From Bacteroidaceae bacterium (lineage in GTDB: Bacteria > Bacteroidota > Bacteroidia > Bacteroidales > Bacteroidaceae), in NCBI GenBank assembly GCA_017468985.1, contig JAFUHF010000067.1:1-45133 (forward strand): a DNA stretch of 45,133 nt, written 5' to 3'. Numbering within the stretch: position 1 is the first letter of the stretch; every line of letters starts with the position of its first letter. Shown here piece by piece: positions 19,048 to 27,677 of the stretch. Below the pieces are notes generated by a model. The model was not told the DNA's origin. It saw only the letters and a program-made list of their open reading frames with translations, and did not search any database. The translations under genes were made by a program, and so were the position numbers.

Positions 19048-21531
19048 CTAAAGGGGATCGACATCAAAGTAGACTTGAAGCGGACCGTAAGATGGCAGAG
19101 ATTGTACAGTGCTGAGTATACGACGAAGTTCGGCACGCACCCATGTGGGGGATAGGGAACGGGGCAGTTTCAGAGCAATCTTACGAATGTGGAGCCGCTG
19201 CACGCGCGCTACGGATGGTGCTTCGGGTCCTAACACGGCTGTACCGAATACGGCGCGGAGCGATTGAGCCAAGGCCTCGGCGGATGATATGACGGAGGGC
19301 TGGTCGCGATGTTTGAGGTAGACGTAGATGAGCCGAGTGAACGGAGGATAGTGGAAGGCGCTGCGTTCTTCCATCTGTTCGTGGAACATGCCGACATAAT
19401 CATCAGCCACGACCTGCTTGATGACCGAATATTCGGCGTGGCGCGTCTGCAGCACCACGTGGCCCTGTCCGGATCGGCGTCCTGCGCGGCCTGCCACCTG
19501 TGCCATGAGTTGGAAGGAACGTTCGAAGCTGCGGAAATCGGGCCGAGTGAGCAGGGCATCAATGCCCAGAATGCCTACCACCTGCACACGGGCAAAGTCG
19601 AGGCCCTTGGAAATCATCTGGGTACCGATGAGTACATTGGTTTCGCCCGAGGAGAAACGGGAGAGAATAGACTCGTAGGCCTGACGGCTGCTCGCCGTAT
19701 CAAGATCGAGACGGGCAGTGCGCGCTGCAGGGAAGCGTTTGCGCACTTCTTCCTCAATCTTTTCCGTGCCATAGCCCAAGGGGCGCAGCTGCTGGCCACC
19801 GCAAGCCGGACACTCCTGGGGAAGGTCGAAGGAACTGCCGCAATAATGGCACTCCATGCGATGGAGCGACTGATGGAAGGTGAGCGTAACGTCGCAATGG
19901 GGACACGTAGGCGTCCAGCCGCACTGCTGGCATTCCACCACGGGGGCATAGCCACGACGGTTTTGGAAAAGGATGACCTGCTGATCGTTGTGGAGTGCTT
20001 CGTCGATGGCCTGTTCCAATCGTGGGGAGAAAGGCGGCCGCATTTCCTTGGTGTGCATGAGTCGACACACGTCGGCCACCTCAATCTTTGGCATGCTCAC
20101 GGCACCGTAACGGGTGGTCAGCTGCACATAGCCATATTTCCCTTGCTGGGCATTTGCATAGGTTTCGAGATTGGGCGTGGCCGTACCCAGCAGGGCACGG
20201 GCTCCGTGGCGCGTGGCCAGCATGATGGCTGTATCGCGAGCATGATAGCGTGGGGCAGGGTCTTCCTGCTTGTATGACGGTTCGTGCTCCTCGTCTACGA
20301 TGACCAAACCCAGATGCTGAAAAGGCAGGAATACGGACGAACGCACGCCGAGCAGCAGTCCGTAGGGATGGTCGGAAAGCTGCCGCTGCCAGAGCGCTAC
20401 GCGCTGGCTGTCGGGAAACTGGGAATGGTAAACGCCCATTTCGTTGCCGAAGACGCGGCGCAGACGGTGGGTGATTTGCGTGGTGAGGGCAATCTCAGGC
20501 AAGAGATAGAGCACTTGCTTTCCGGCCTTGAGCATGGAACGGATGAGGCGGATGTAGATTTCCGTCTTACCGCTGGAGGTGACCCCATGGAGCAGGCAAA
20601 CGGGCTTTTGCTGAAAACGCTGTAGAATGGCGTCGTAGGCTTGCTGCTGCGCTTCGGAAAGGGGAAGCTGATCCTCAATGGGGAGGGCTTCGGACGGTTG
20701 GGGCTCAACAGTGCTTTCGTAGAACTCCAGAATGCCCTTGGCCTTCAGGGCAATGAGCACAGCGGCCGACGTGCCCGACTCGCGGAGCAAGGCGGCCTTG
20801 CTCACTTCGCCCAACAGCTGGGGATTATGGAGCGTGATGGCCGCTTTGAGGCCCGAAAGTTCCATGTAGGTCTGGAACAGCTGCAAGCGCTTGGGGGTGC
20901 GTTGCAGGAGATGGAGGAGTTGGGAGAGGGCTTCTTCGGAAAGATAGGCTTCGGCCAGGCGAATGCGCGTTTCCGTCTTGGGCTTGTAGCGCCCTTCGAT
21001 GTGTTCGCTCACGGTGATGGCTCCATGTTCCATCAGGCTCCGTACGTGATTGAGGGCACTGCCCACCTTCAGGGCACGGGCCAGTGTGGCTACGGTCTTG
21101 ACCTTACCGCTGCGCAGGAGTTCCAAGGCTTGCAGTTCCTTGGGGCGGAGCAGGTGGAGGTCGCTGAAATCATCGTTGGGAAGGATGAACATCTCGCTGG
21201 TGGGGCGCAGACCGGAAGGCATGGCGGCCTTGTAGACATCGCCTAAGGAGCACATGTAGTAATCGGCCATCCATTGCCACAGCTGCAATTGCTGAGAGGT
21301 CAGGATGGGGCGGTCGTCAATGATGTCGAGAATGCTTTTGATCTGAAAGTCGCCCTGCGGCTTGCGCTGATGGATGCCCATGATGATGCCGGAATACTGC
21401 TTGCTCTTGCCGAAAGGTACCACGGCGCGCTGACCCACTCCAGCCTTGTCGCTGAGTTCGGGCGGCAGGAGATAGGTGAACGTTCCCTCTAAGGGCAACG
21501 GCAACAGAATGTCACAATAGTTGGCACTCAC
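19048..21531 (-). CDS. priA: Primosomal protein N' (PriA helicase)
   Basis: 3'-to-5' DNA helicase that reloads the replicative helicase at stalled forks and D-loops. The 827 residues match Bacteroidota PriA. The N-terminal 3'-DNA-binding region begins CDILLPLPLEGTFTYLLP. The Walker A motif LLHGVTSSGKTEIY lies near residue 315 and the DEEH box (VDEEHEPSYKQED) follows. Two zinc clusters (CQQCGWTPTCPHC, then CHYCGSSFDLPQECPACGG) lie at about residues 530-580. Motifs GTQMISKGLDFARV and QVAGRAGRRSGQG complete the helicase core. It is the last gene of a minus-strand operon, 15 bp after the carbonic-anhydrase-like gene, and converges on the repeat-rich region downstream. Confidence 0.97.
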   Translation of the reverse strand: MSANYCDILLPLPLEGTFTYLLPPELSDKAGVGQRAVVPFGKSKQYSGIIMGIHQRKPQGDFQIKSILDIIDDRPILTSQQLQLWQWMADYYMCSLGDVYKAAMPSGLRPTSEMFILPNDDFSDLHLLRPKELQALELLRSGKVKTVATLARALKVGSALNHVRSLMEHGAITVSEHIEGRYKPKTETRIRLAEAYLSEEALSQLLHLLQRTPKRLQLFQTYMELSGLKAAITLHNPQLLGEVSKAALLRESGTSAAVLIALKAKGILEFYESTVEPQPSEALPIEDQLPLSEAQQQAYDAILQRFQQKPVCLLHGVTSSGKTEIYIRLIRSMLKAGKQVLYLLPEIALTTQITHRLRRVFGNEMGVYHSQFPDSQRVALWQRQLSDHPYGLLLGVRSSVFLPFQHLGLVIVDEEHEPSYKQEDPAPRYHARDTAIMLATRHGARALLGTATPNLETYANAQQGKYGYVQLTTRYGAVSMPKIEVADVCRLMHTKEMRPPFSPRLEQAIDEALHNDQQVILFQNRRGYAPVVECQQCGWTPTCPHCDVTLTFHQSLHRMECHYCGSSFDLPQECPACGGQQLRPLGYGTEKIEEEVRKRFPAARTARLDLDTASSRQAYESILSRFSSGETNVLIGTQMISKGLDFARVQVVGILGIDALLTRPDFRSFERSFQLMAQVAGRAGRRSGQGHVVLQTRHAEYSVIKQVVADDYVGMFHEQMEERSAFHYPPFTRLIYVYLKHRDQPSVISSAEALAQSLRAVFGTAVLGPEAPSVARVQRLHIRKIALKLPRSLSPTWVRAELRRILSTVQSLPSYGPLQVYFDVDPL

Positions 21532-21546
21532 AGGGGAGGGGGATGT

Positions 21547-22098
21547 TCAGTCCTTGGAAGGATGAATGATGGTGTCAGGATTTTCGTCGGCAAACCACTG
21601 GGTGTACATGATGTAGTGGGAGGCAATGCCCACATTGAGTTCCTTGGCCTGCTCGGGGTCTACCTTCTTGATGAACTTGGCAGGCACTCCGCCCCAGAGT
21701 TCGCCATCGCCAACCACGGTGTTCTTCAGCACCAACGCTCCGGCAGCAATAATGGCACCCTGGCCAATCTGACAGTCGTCGAGCAGCGTGGCACCCATGC
21801 CAATGAGTGCACCATCCTTGATTTTGGCACCATGGACGGTGACATTGTGGCCAATGGTGACGTCGTCGCCAATTTCGATGGCCGCTTTCTTATAGAGCGT
21901 ATGGAGGCAGGAGCCATCTTGAATGTTTACGCGGTTGCCAATCTTGATGTAGTTGACATCGCCGCGCACAACGGCATTGAACCACACACTGCAATTGTCA
22001 CCCATCGTGACTTCGCCCACTACCGTGGCGTTTTCGGAGAGATAGCAATTCTTGCCAAACTGCGGCGTCTTGCCCAGTATTGTTTTAATTAAAGCCAT
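21547..22098 (-). CDS. Gamma-carbonic-anhydrase-like hexapeptide-repeat protein
   Basis: A left-handed beta-helix trimer of the gamma-carbonic anhydrase/YrdA/PaaY group, cytoplasmic (no signal). Hexapeptide [LIV]G-type repeats run through most of the 183 residues. The three family zinc histidines appear as DGSCLH and IGHNVTVHG, so metal binding is expected. Members may hydrate CO2 or be catalytically weak; activity cannot be judged from sequence. It lies 22 bp after the aminopeptidase gene and 15 bp before priA, within one operon. Confidence 0.88.
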   Translation of the reverse strand: MALIKTILGKTPQFGKNCYLSENATVVGEVTMGDNCSVWFNAVVRGDVNYIKIGNRVNIQDGSCLHTLYKKAAIEIGDDVTIGHNVTVHGAKIKDGALIGMGATLLDDCQIGQGAIIAAGALVLKNTVVGDGELWGGVPAKFIKKVDPEQAKELNVGIASHYIMYTQWFADENPDTIIHPSKD

Positions 22099-22120
22099 GC
22101 TTATATAAAAAGGAGTAATG

Positions 22121-23902
22121 TTAAATGTGTTGTGTGGCCTGCATGAGCCAAAGGCGGTCGGTCTCGTCGTGAAGCAGCGGCATCAATTGGCGGCAGACTT
22201 CGAGATGATAGTCGTTGAGCCACGCGCGTTCGCTGGCGGTAAGCAGGTTCTTTTCGATGGGGCGCAGATCGATGGGGCAAAGCGTGAGGGGCTTGAAGCC
22301 GAGAAAATGGCCAAACTCCGTATCCTTGTAGGGAATGGTGAGCAGTACATTCTCAATCCTTACCCCGAAGCGTCCGGGAAGGTAAATGCCGGGTTCATCG
22401 GTTACCGTCATGCCGTTATGCAAGGGAGCTGGGACGTAATTCATGCGGATCTGGTGAGGTCCCTCGTGAACATTGAGAAAGGAGCCTACGCCATGACCCG
22501 TGCCATGTCCGTAGTTCATCCCTTCGGTCCACATGCTCTGACGCGCGGCCAAATCGAGCTGCGTGCCCGACACGCCGTCAGGGAACTTGAGCTGGCTCAG
22601 GGCGATGTGGCCCTTGAGCACCAAAGTATAGATGTGGCATTCCTCGGCCGTGGGTTCGCCCAAAGCAATGGTGCGCGTGATGTCGGTGGTGCCGTCAAGA
22701 TACTGTGCGCCGCTGTCGACGAGCAAAAGGCCTTTGGGTTTGAGCTCGCGGTTGGTTTCGGGCGTGGCTTCGTAGTGAACGATGGCTCCATGATCGGCAT
22801 ATGCTGCAATCGTGGCAAAGCTGTCGCCCTGGTAGAGTTCTTGTTCGGCCCTCAGGGTTTGAAGCCGGGCGGCAATGTCCATTTCCGTAACGCCACCGGC
22901 CTTGACGGCAGGCAGCAGCCAGTGCAAAAACTTCACCATAGCCACGCCGTCGCGCAGCATGGCACTCTTGAAGCCTTCTATTTCGGCTTCGGTCTTGATG
23001 GCTTTCATGGAGGCGATGGGCGACGGACGGCGCAGAAGGAAACAACGTTCGGCTGCGGCCGTCATACGCGCACTTGTGCCTTCCGGCAACAAAAGACATA
23101 CATCGCGGAGAGCTGAAAGGTCCTGCTCCGCCTGTTCGTAGGGCATGATGAATACGCCTTGCTGCGTAAGGTGGTCGCGCACCTTCTGCGGCAGTTTGAC
23201 GGCGTTAACGTAGAGCGTGGTTTCGTTTCCGCGCAGCAGGCAGTAGGCCACAAAGACGGGATTGCACTCCACGTCCTGACCTCTGAGATTCAGGAGCCAG
23301 GCCACTTCGTCGAGCGCGCTCACCAGCATGGCTTCGGCACCGATTTTACGCAACTGGGTGCGCAGACGCTCCAATTTCTTGGCTACAGTCTCTCCCGTAT
23401 ATTTCAGGGGCTGAATGGTGACGGGAGACAGGGGAAGCGTCGGGCGATTGGGCCAAATTTCGGCAAAGGGATCGCCCTCATCGTTGAGGAAGATGCCCTT
23501 AGCGTTCAAGTCACGCTCCAAAGCTTCGGCCGTGGTGGCTGAAAACACATTGCCGTCTAATCCCACCGTGTCACCGTCGGAAAGATGCTTGGAAAGCCAT
23601 TCGGCAATGCCAGGCGTGCCGTCAACGCCGTCCTTCATCAGAGAAAAAGGGGTGTCTTGCAGCTGTTGCGCTGCGGCAAGGAAGTAACGGGAGTCTGTCC
23701 AAAGGGCTGCGTCCCTGAGCGTGACTACGGCCGTACCGGCGGAGCCGTCGAAACCGGAAATCCAAGCTCGGGAGGCCCAGTGGGAGGGCACGTATTCGCT
23801 CATGTGGGCATCCGTGCTGGGCACGATAAAGGCCTGTACGTTGTGCTGCTCCATCCAATGGCGCAGTTGCGCTACGCGTGCTGAAATAACTTCGTTCTGC
23901 AT
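22121..23902 (-). CDS. Xaa-Pro aminopeptidase (M24B, long form)
   Basis: Dinuclear-metal peptidase that removes an N-terminal residue preceding proline. The 593-residue, three-domain form resembles eukaryotic XPNPEP1: two creatinase-like N-terminal domains (VPSTDAHMSEYVPSHW, then SGFDGSAGTAVV) and a pita-bread catalytic domain. Metal ligands are visible as DSGAQYLDGTTDIT (about residues 396-408), GTGHGVGSFLNVHEGP (about 467), TDEPGIY (about 500) and RIENVL. There is no signal peptide, so it is cytoplasmic and probably serves peptide catabolism. It starts 12 bp after the upstream flavoprotein gene. Confidence 0.94.
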   Translation of the reverse strand: MQNEVISARVAQLRHWMEQHNVQAFIVPSTDAHMSEYVPSHWASRAWISGFDGSAGTAVVTLRDAALWTDSRYFLAAAQQLQDTPFSLMKDGVDGTPGIAEWLSKHLSDGDTVGLDGNVFSATTAEALERDLNAKGIFLNDEGDPFAEIWPNRPTLPLSPVTIQPLKYTGETVAKKLERLRTQLRKIGAEAMLVSALDEVAWLLNLRGQDVECNPVFVAYCLLRGNETTLYVNAVKLPQKVRDHLTQQGVFIMPYEQAEQDLSALRDVCLLLPEGTSARMTAAAERCFLLRRPSPIASMKAIKTEAEIEGFKSAMLRDGVAMVKFLHWLLPAVKAGGVTEMDIAARLQTLRAEQELYQGDSFATIAAYADHGAIVHYEATPETNRELKPKGLLLVDSGAQYLDGTTDITRTIALGEPTAEECHIYTLVLKGHIALSQLKFPDGVSGTQLDLAARQSMWTEGMNYGHGTGHGVGSFLNVHEGPHQIRMNYVPAPLHNGMTVTDEPGIYLPGRFGVRIENVLLTIPYKDTEFGHFLGFKPLTLCPIDLRPIEKNLLTASERAWLNDYHLEVCRQLMPLLHDETDRLWLMQATQHI

Positions 23903-23914
23903 GGCGTGGCAGGC

Positions 23915-24856
23915 TTAAGCAAGGAGATTTTTCGCTTCGCGATATTCCGAGAGAAGCTGTTGGAACACGGTTGCGACACTCTGGGGGGCTGTGCCCTGAA
24001 AAAGCGAGGCAATCTGTCCGATCTCCAGCTCGCCGGCGTCAACGTCGCCCTCGAAGATGCCAGCCTTGGATTTGCCCACGCCAATAATCTGCAAAAGTTC
24101 CTCGGGAGAGGCTCCGCGGTTTTCGGCTTCTTCAATGGCAGAATAGAATCCACCTTTTACCAAGCGAGTGGGGGAAAGTTTGCGCAACAGCAGTTTGGTG
24201 TCGCCCTCCTGGAGATTCAGGCAGCGCTGCTTGAAAGCTTCATGGGCCGAACTCTCCTGCGTCAGGGCAAACAGCGTACCGATTTGCACACCTTCGGCCC
24301 CCAATGCCTGCACGGCAAGCATGGCGTGGCCTGTGGCGATGCCTCCGGCGGCGATGAGCGGAAGGGTGGTGGCCCTTCGAACGGCCGGAATGAGGCAAAG
24401 GGTGGTGGTTTCTTCCTTTCCATTGTGTCCGCCGGCCTCAAAGCCTTCGGCAACGACGGCATCAACGCCAGCATCTTCGCACTTCTTGGCAAAAAGGGAG
24501 GAAGCTACTACGTGGGCCACTTTAATGCCGCGCTCGTGGAGCCATGAAGTCCATTTTTTAGGGCTACCGGCAGAGGTGAACACTATTTTAACGCCTTCTT
24601 CGGCAATGACGTCCATCAAAGCCGCAGCTTCGGGCTTCATCAGCGGAACGTTCACGCCGAAGGGCTTTCTGGTGGCGTTTTTTACCTTGCAGATCTGTTC
24701 GCGGAGAACTTCGGGCGTCATGGAACCCGAACCTAATAGGCCCAGGCCACCTGCTTCACTTACGGCGGCCGTCAGGCGCCAGCCACTGCACCACACCATT
24801 CCTCCGGCAATGATGGGATATTCAATACCGAAAAGTTCTGTAACTCTATTGTTCAT
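23915..24856 (-). CDS. FabK-type enoyl-ACP reductase / nitronate monooxygenase family flavoprotein
   Basis: FMN-dependent TIM-barrel enzyme of 313 residues. Start (FGIEYPIIAGGMVW), GGLGLLGSG, KPFGVNVPL, AEGFEAGGHNG (His near residue 143, the FabK/nitronate monooxygenase catalytic position) and AAGGIATG with GAEGVQIGT follow the family closely. Overall it reads more like FabK (enoyl-ACP reductase II) than like characterised nitronate monooxygenases. The two subfamilies are commonly confused, so the substrate is uncertain. It is the first gene of the minus-strand operon with pepP-like, carbonic-anhydrase-like and priA genes. The fatty-acid genes acpP and fabF lie about 9 kb away and are not linked to it. 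Confidence 0.85.
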   Translation of the reverse strand: MNNRVTELFGIEYPIIAGGMVWCSGWRLTAAVSEAGGLGLLGSGSMTPEVLREQICKVKNATRKPFGVNVPLMKPEAAALMDVIAEEGVKIVFTSAGSPKKWTSWLHERGIKVAHVVASSLFAKKCEDAGVDAVVAEGFEAGGHNGKEETTTLCLIPAVRRATTLPLIAAGGIATGHAMLAVQALGAEGVQIGTLFALTQESSAHEAFKQRCLNLQEGDTKLLLRKLSPTRLVKGGFYSAIEEAENRGASPEELLQIIGVGKSKAGIFEGDVDAGELEIGQIASLFQGTAPQSVATVFQQLLSEYREAKNLLA

Positions 24857-24886
24857 GTGATGTATGTATTTTACGATTTTCAGCTA

Positions 24887-24894
24887 CAAAAATA
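24887..24894 (-). promoter_or_regulatory. -7 box for the minus-strand operon
   Basis: On the minus strand it reads TATTTTTG, matching the Bacteroidota -7 consensus TAnnTTTG, 31 bp upstream of the FabK-like start codon. No clear TTTG -33 box is seen at the right spacing, so the call rests on the -7 element and its position. Confidence 0.5.
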
Positions 24895-24938
24895 CGAAGA
24901 AACTTTGGGTTCGGGCTCCTTTTGTGCTTACTTAATCG

Positions 24939-24960
24939 TAACTTCGCGTGATAAAAGGAG
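24939..24960 (+). promoter_or_regulatory. Weak -7 box and ribosome binding site for the esterase gene
   Basis: TAACTTCG (24939-24946) differs from TAnnTTTG at one base. AAAGGAG at 24954-24960 lies 5 nt before the ATG at 24966. The Shine-Dalgarno match decides the start: an upstream in-frame GTG (24948) would place the site inside the coding region. Confidence 0.5.
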
Positions 24961-24965
24961 AGAAA

Positions 24966-26327
24966 ATGAAAATGCATCCGTTTGCCGTTTCGTTCGGCCC
25001 TAAATCATTACTTACCGCCTGTCTGGCGCTGCTGCTGTTTCTGCCTTGTTACGGCGAACATAGCATTTTGGAAGGAACATTGGAGCAATCGAGCGTGTTT
25101 CCAGGCACGGAGCATCGCTATTGGGTGTATGTGCCCGAAGGTTATCAGAGCGGACAGGAGGCTTGTTTGTTTGTAGGTCTGGACGGCATCTTGTGTGGTG
25201 CGCCGGAGGTGTTTGATGAGCTGATTTCTTCGGGGAAGATGCCCATGACGATAGGCGTCTTTATTGATCCAGGAAAGATTAAGGACGGAAAGGGCGAAGT
25301 GGTGCGCTATAACCGGAGCAACGAGTTTGATATGACCGATTCGCGCTTTGCCTCATTCTTGGAGCAGGAACTGCTGCCGACTGCAGAAGGCAGGGTGCTC
25401 AACGATGGCCGGAAGCTGAAGTTTTCAATGCGCGCTTCCGACCGAGCCATCTTCGGTTTGAGCAGTGGAGGCATTGCAGCATTCAACGCAGCCTTCTGCA
25501 GGCCCGACATGTTTGCCAGAGTGTTCAGCGGAGTAGGCACTTTCGTGGCTTTTCGCGGTGGTAATGACTTACAGGCACTCGTCAGGAAGACTGAACCCCT
25601 TCCGCTGCGTATTTTTCTGCAAGATGGCACCTTTGACGCTTGGAACGCCCTGTTCGGGAGTTGGTATGAGGCAAACCGGCTGTTAGAGTCGGCGCTGCAA
25701 TTTGCCGGCTACGAATTGAAGTGCGACTGGGGCGAAAGCGGTCACAACGGGAACCGGGCAACCCAGATTTTTCGCGACGTTATGGTATGGTTGTGGGAAG
25801 GATGGCCTCAGGCGCCCCAACGGGGCGTGACGCAGAACGATTTGCTGCAACCCATGCTGAAGGACAGCTCCGATTGGGAATTTGTCGGTCGGCAAAAGGT
25901 GAAGCGCAGGAATCGCGGCACCTTTGACGCCGTTTATCCCGACGGCTCCTTGGCCGTGAGGAAGGAAGAGGGGGACAATAACCTGTGGCAATACGTGCTG
26001 GACGAGAAAGGCAAGCCTCTTTACGGTCAACGCTTCTACTGGCTTCACAATATGGACAACCATGCGCTCCACATCGGCCCCATGGGCTTCGATGACAAAG
26101 GTTTTCTCTTTGTGGTGACTACCTGTGGCGTGCAAATATGCGACCAAAACGGCCGAGTGCGCGGCATATTGCGTTTGCCGAAGGCTACGGCGGCTCCGGT
26201 CGTGGCCTTGAGCATAGAAAGCGGCCATCTCCGGCTTACGGACAAGGAGGGTAATACCTTCAAGCGCCACTTGAACATCGCGCCGCCACAGGAAGGCGTG
26301 CGTCCGGCCTCGCAGGGGCAAGGATAG
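24966..26327 (+). CDS. Exported esterase (alpha/beta hydrolase, enterochelin-esterase/CE1-like) with C-terminal propeller-like region
   Basis: About 453 residues. A signal peptide (LLTACLALLLFLPCYG) precedes an alpha/beta-hydrolase of the putative esterase (Fes/IroE/CE1) family. The nucleophile elbow is GLSSG with Ser166, with likely Asp224 (DGTFDAW) and His260 (GESGHNG). From about residue 300 the sequence changes to repeated short beta motifs (GTFDAVYPDGSLAV, then MGFDDKGFLFV) like part of an SMP-30/gluconolactonase propeller. The substrate could be an acylated glycan or a siderophore ester; nothing nearby decides this. It diverges from the FabK-like operon across a ~110-bp intergenic region and is separated from mdh by 227 bp with its own promoter. 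Confidence 0.75.
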   Translation: MKMHPFAVSFGPKSLLTACLALLLFLPCYGEHSILEGTLEQSSVFPGTEHRYWVYVPEGYQSGQEACLFVGLDGILCGAPEVFDELISSGKMPMTIGVFIDPGKIKDGKGEVVRYNRSNEFDMTDSRFASFLEQELLPTAEGRVLNDGRKLKFSMRASDRAIFGLSSGGIAAFNAAFCRPDMFARVFSGVGTFVAFRGGNDLQALVRKTEPLPLRIFLQDGTFDAWNALFGSWYEANRLLESALQFAGYELKCDWGESGHNGNRATQIFRDVMVWLWEGWPQAPQRGVTQNDLLQPMLKDSSDWEFVGRQKVKRRNRGTFDAVYPDGSLAVRKEEGDNNLWQYVLDEKGKPLYGQRFYWLHNMDNHALHIGPMGFDDKGFLFVVTTCGVQICDQNGRVRGILRLPKATAAPVVALSIESGHLRLTDKEGNTFKRHLNIAPPQEGVRPASQGQG

Positions 26328-26468
26328 CTTGCCAAAGGGCCAAAAGGGCCAAAGGAGTGTCAGAGGCCCCAAAAAGGCGAAAAATGAAAGCAAGAATGCC
26401 TTTCAGCAAGCATTCCAGAGCAGGAATGAGCGGTTTATCTATGCTCATTAAAAATCTTAGAGGTTCCA

Positions 26469-26500
26469 TTTTGTTTTTCTCTTAGAGAATCGTAACTTTG
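26469..26500 (+). promoter_or_regulatory. Bacteroidota sigma-ABfr promoter of mdh
   Basis: TTTTG at 26469-26473 and TAACTTTG at 26493-26500 are 19 bp apart, an excellent match to TTTG-N19-21-TAnnTTTG. The predicted transcript start is near 26507, giving a leader of about 48 nt. The rest of 26328-26468 holds short A/G-rich repeats (GGGCCAAA) and two weak hairpins (26394-26415, 26426-26448), but no gene. Confidence 0.85.
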
Positions 26501-26554
26501 CAGCGAATTTTTCAAAGTATTAGGATTCATACTTGTATATAAAAAATAATAATC

Positions 26555-27547
26555 ATGGGATTCTTAACTAACGACAAACTCGTTATTGTTGGTGCCGCAG
26601 GAATGATTGGCTCCAACATGGTGCAGTCAGCCCTCATGATGGGCCTTACCAACAACATCTGCCTGTATGATGTGTTTTCACCCGAAGGAGTGGCTGAAGA
26701 AATGCGTCAGAGCGGTTTCGGCAACGTGAAAATCACGGCTACCACTGACGTGAAAGAAGCATTCACCGATGCAAAATACATCATATCGAGCGGTGGTGCT
26801 CCCCGTAAGGAAGGAATGACGCGCGAAGATTTGCTGGCAGGCAACTGCAAGATTGCAGAGGAGCTTGGCAAGAACATCAAGGCCTATTGCCCGAACGTAA
26901 ACCACGTAGTGATCATCTTCAATCCGGCAGATCTTACGGGTTTGGTGACATTGCTCTATTCCGGTCTGAAACCCGGACAGGTTACCACGCTTGCCGGTCT
27001 TGACACAACTCGTTTGCAGAGCGCTTTGGCTAAGAAGTTTGATGTGATGCAGGACGAAATCACCGGTTGCGCCACTTACGGCGGTCACGGTGAGCAGATG
27101 GCCGTGTTTGGCAGCCATGTAGAAGTAGCTGGTCGCAAACTGACGGACATTATCGGTACTGCAGAGTTCCCGACAGAGGAATGGGAACAGATGAAGAAGG
27201 ACGTAACGCAGGGTGGAGCCGCTATCATCAAGCTGCGCGGCCGCTCGTCGTTCCAGAGCCCCAGCTATCTTTCTGTAGAGATGATACGCGCCGCTATGGG
27301 TGGCGAAGCATTCCGTTTCCCCGTCGGAACGTATGTGAAGACCGACAAATATGACCACATTATGATGGCCATGAAGACCACGTTGGGCCCCAACGGAGCT
27401 ACTTTCGAGGTTCCGCAGGGAACGGCAGAGGAAAATGCAAAGCTGGACGCCAGCTATGAGCACCTTTGCAAGATGCGCGACGAGCTGGTAACGCTCAACA
27501 TCGTTCCGCCAATCAGCGAATGGAGTAAGATCAATCCAAATCTCTAA
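26555..27547 (+). CDS. mdh: Malate dehydrogenase (NAD-dependent)
   Basis: Interconverts malate and oxaloacetate; in anaerobic Bacteroidales it works on the reductive branch toward fumarate and succinate/propionate. The 330-residue protein opens with the Rossmann dinucleotide site VIVGAAGMIGSN (residues 10-21). The substrate arginine region LDTTRL is near residue 153, and the catalytic His178 lies in YGGHGEQM. The length fits the Bacteroidetes MDH group. It is cytoplasmic and single-gene, with its own strong promoter and followed by a large inverted repeat. Confidence 0.95.
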   Translation: MGFLTNDKLVIVGAAGMIGSNMVQSALMMGLTNNICLYDVFSPEGVAEEMRQSGFGNVKITATTDVKEAFTDAKYIISSGGAPRKEGMTREDLLAGNCKIAEELGKNIKAYCPNVNHVVIIFNPADLTGLVTLLYSGLKPGQVTTLAGLDTTRLQSALAKKFDVMQDEITGCATYGGHGEQMAVFGSHVEVAGRKLTDIIGTAEFPTEEWEQMKKDVTQGGAAIIKLRGRSSFQSPSYLSVEMIRAAMGGEAFRFPVGTYVKTDKYDHIMMAMKTTLGPNGATFEVPQGTAEENAKLDASYEHLCKMRDELVTLNIVPPISEWSKINPNL

Positions 27548-27577
27548 GCCATTCATCCTTCTGGATTAGATCACAGG

Positions 27578-27653
27578 CATCCACAGATTACGGCAGCTCC
27601 ACTGGAAATCGGAATAAACTTCCCACCTGGGCGAGAAGCGTAATTTGTGGATG
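27578..27653 (+). repeat. Long inverted repeat between mdh and the GDPD gene
   Basis: CATCCACAGATTACG (27578-27592) pairs with CGTAATTTGTGGATG (27639-27653) over 15 positions with one G.U pair. The loop is 46 nt and TTTTATTT follows directly. It may be the mdh terminator, an attenuator for the lipoprotein gene starting at 27678, or a small palindromic repeat element. CACAGATTACG-type sequences recur in Bacteroidales intergenic regions. Confidence 0.65.
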
Positions 27654-27677
27654 TTTTATTTGTTCATCACTCATCGT

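Noticed and set aside
23915..24856. Calling this gene fabK outright
   Set aside because: FabK and nitronate monooxygenases share the visible motifs; without alignment or linkage to other fab genes the substrate is uncertain.
24948..24965. GTG start for the esterase gene
   Set aside because: It would put the AAAGGAG ribosome site inside the gene. The ATG at 24966 is correctly spaced.
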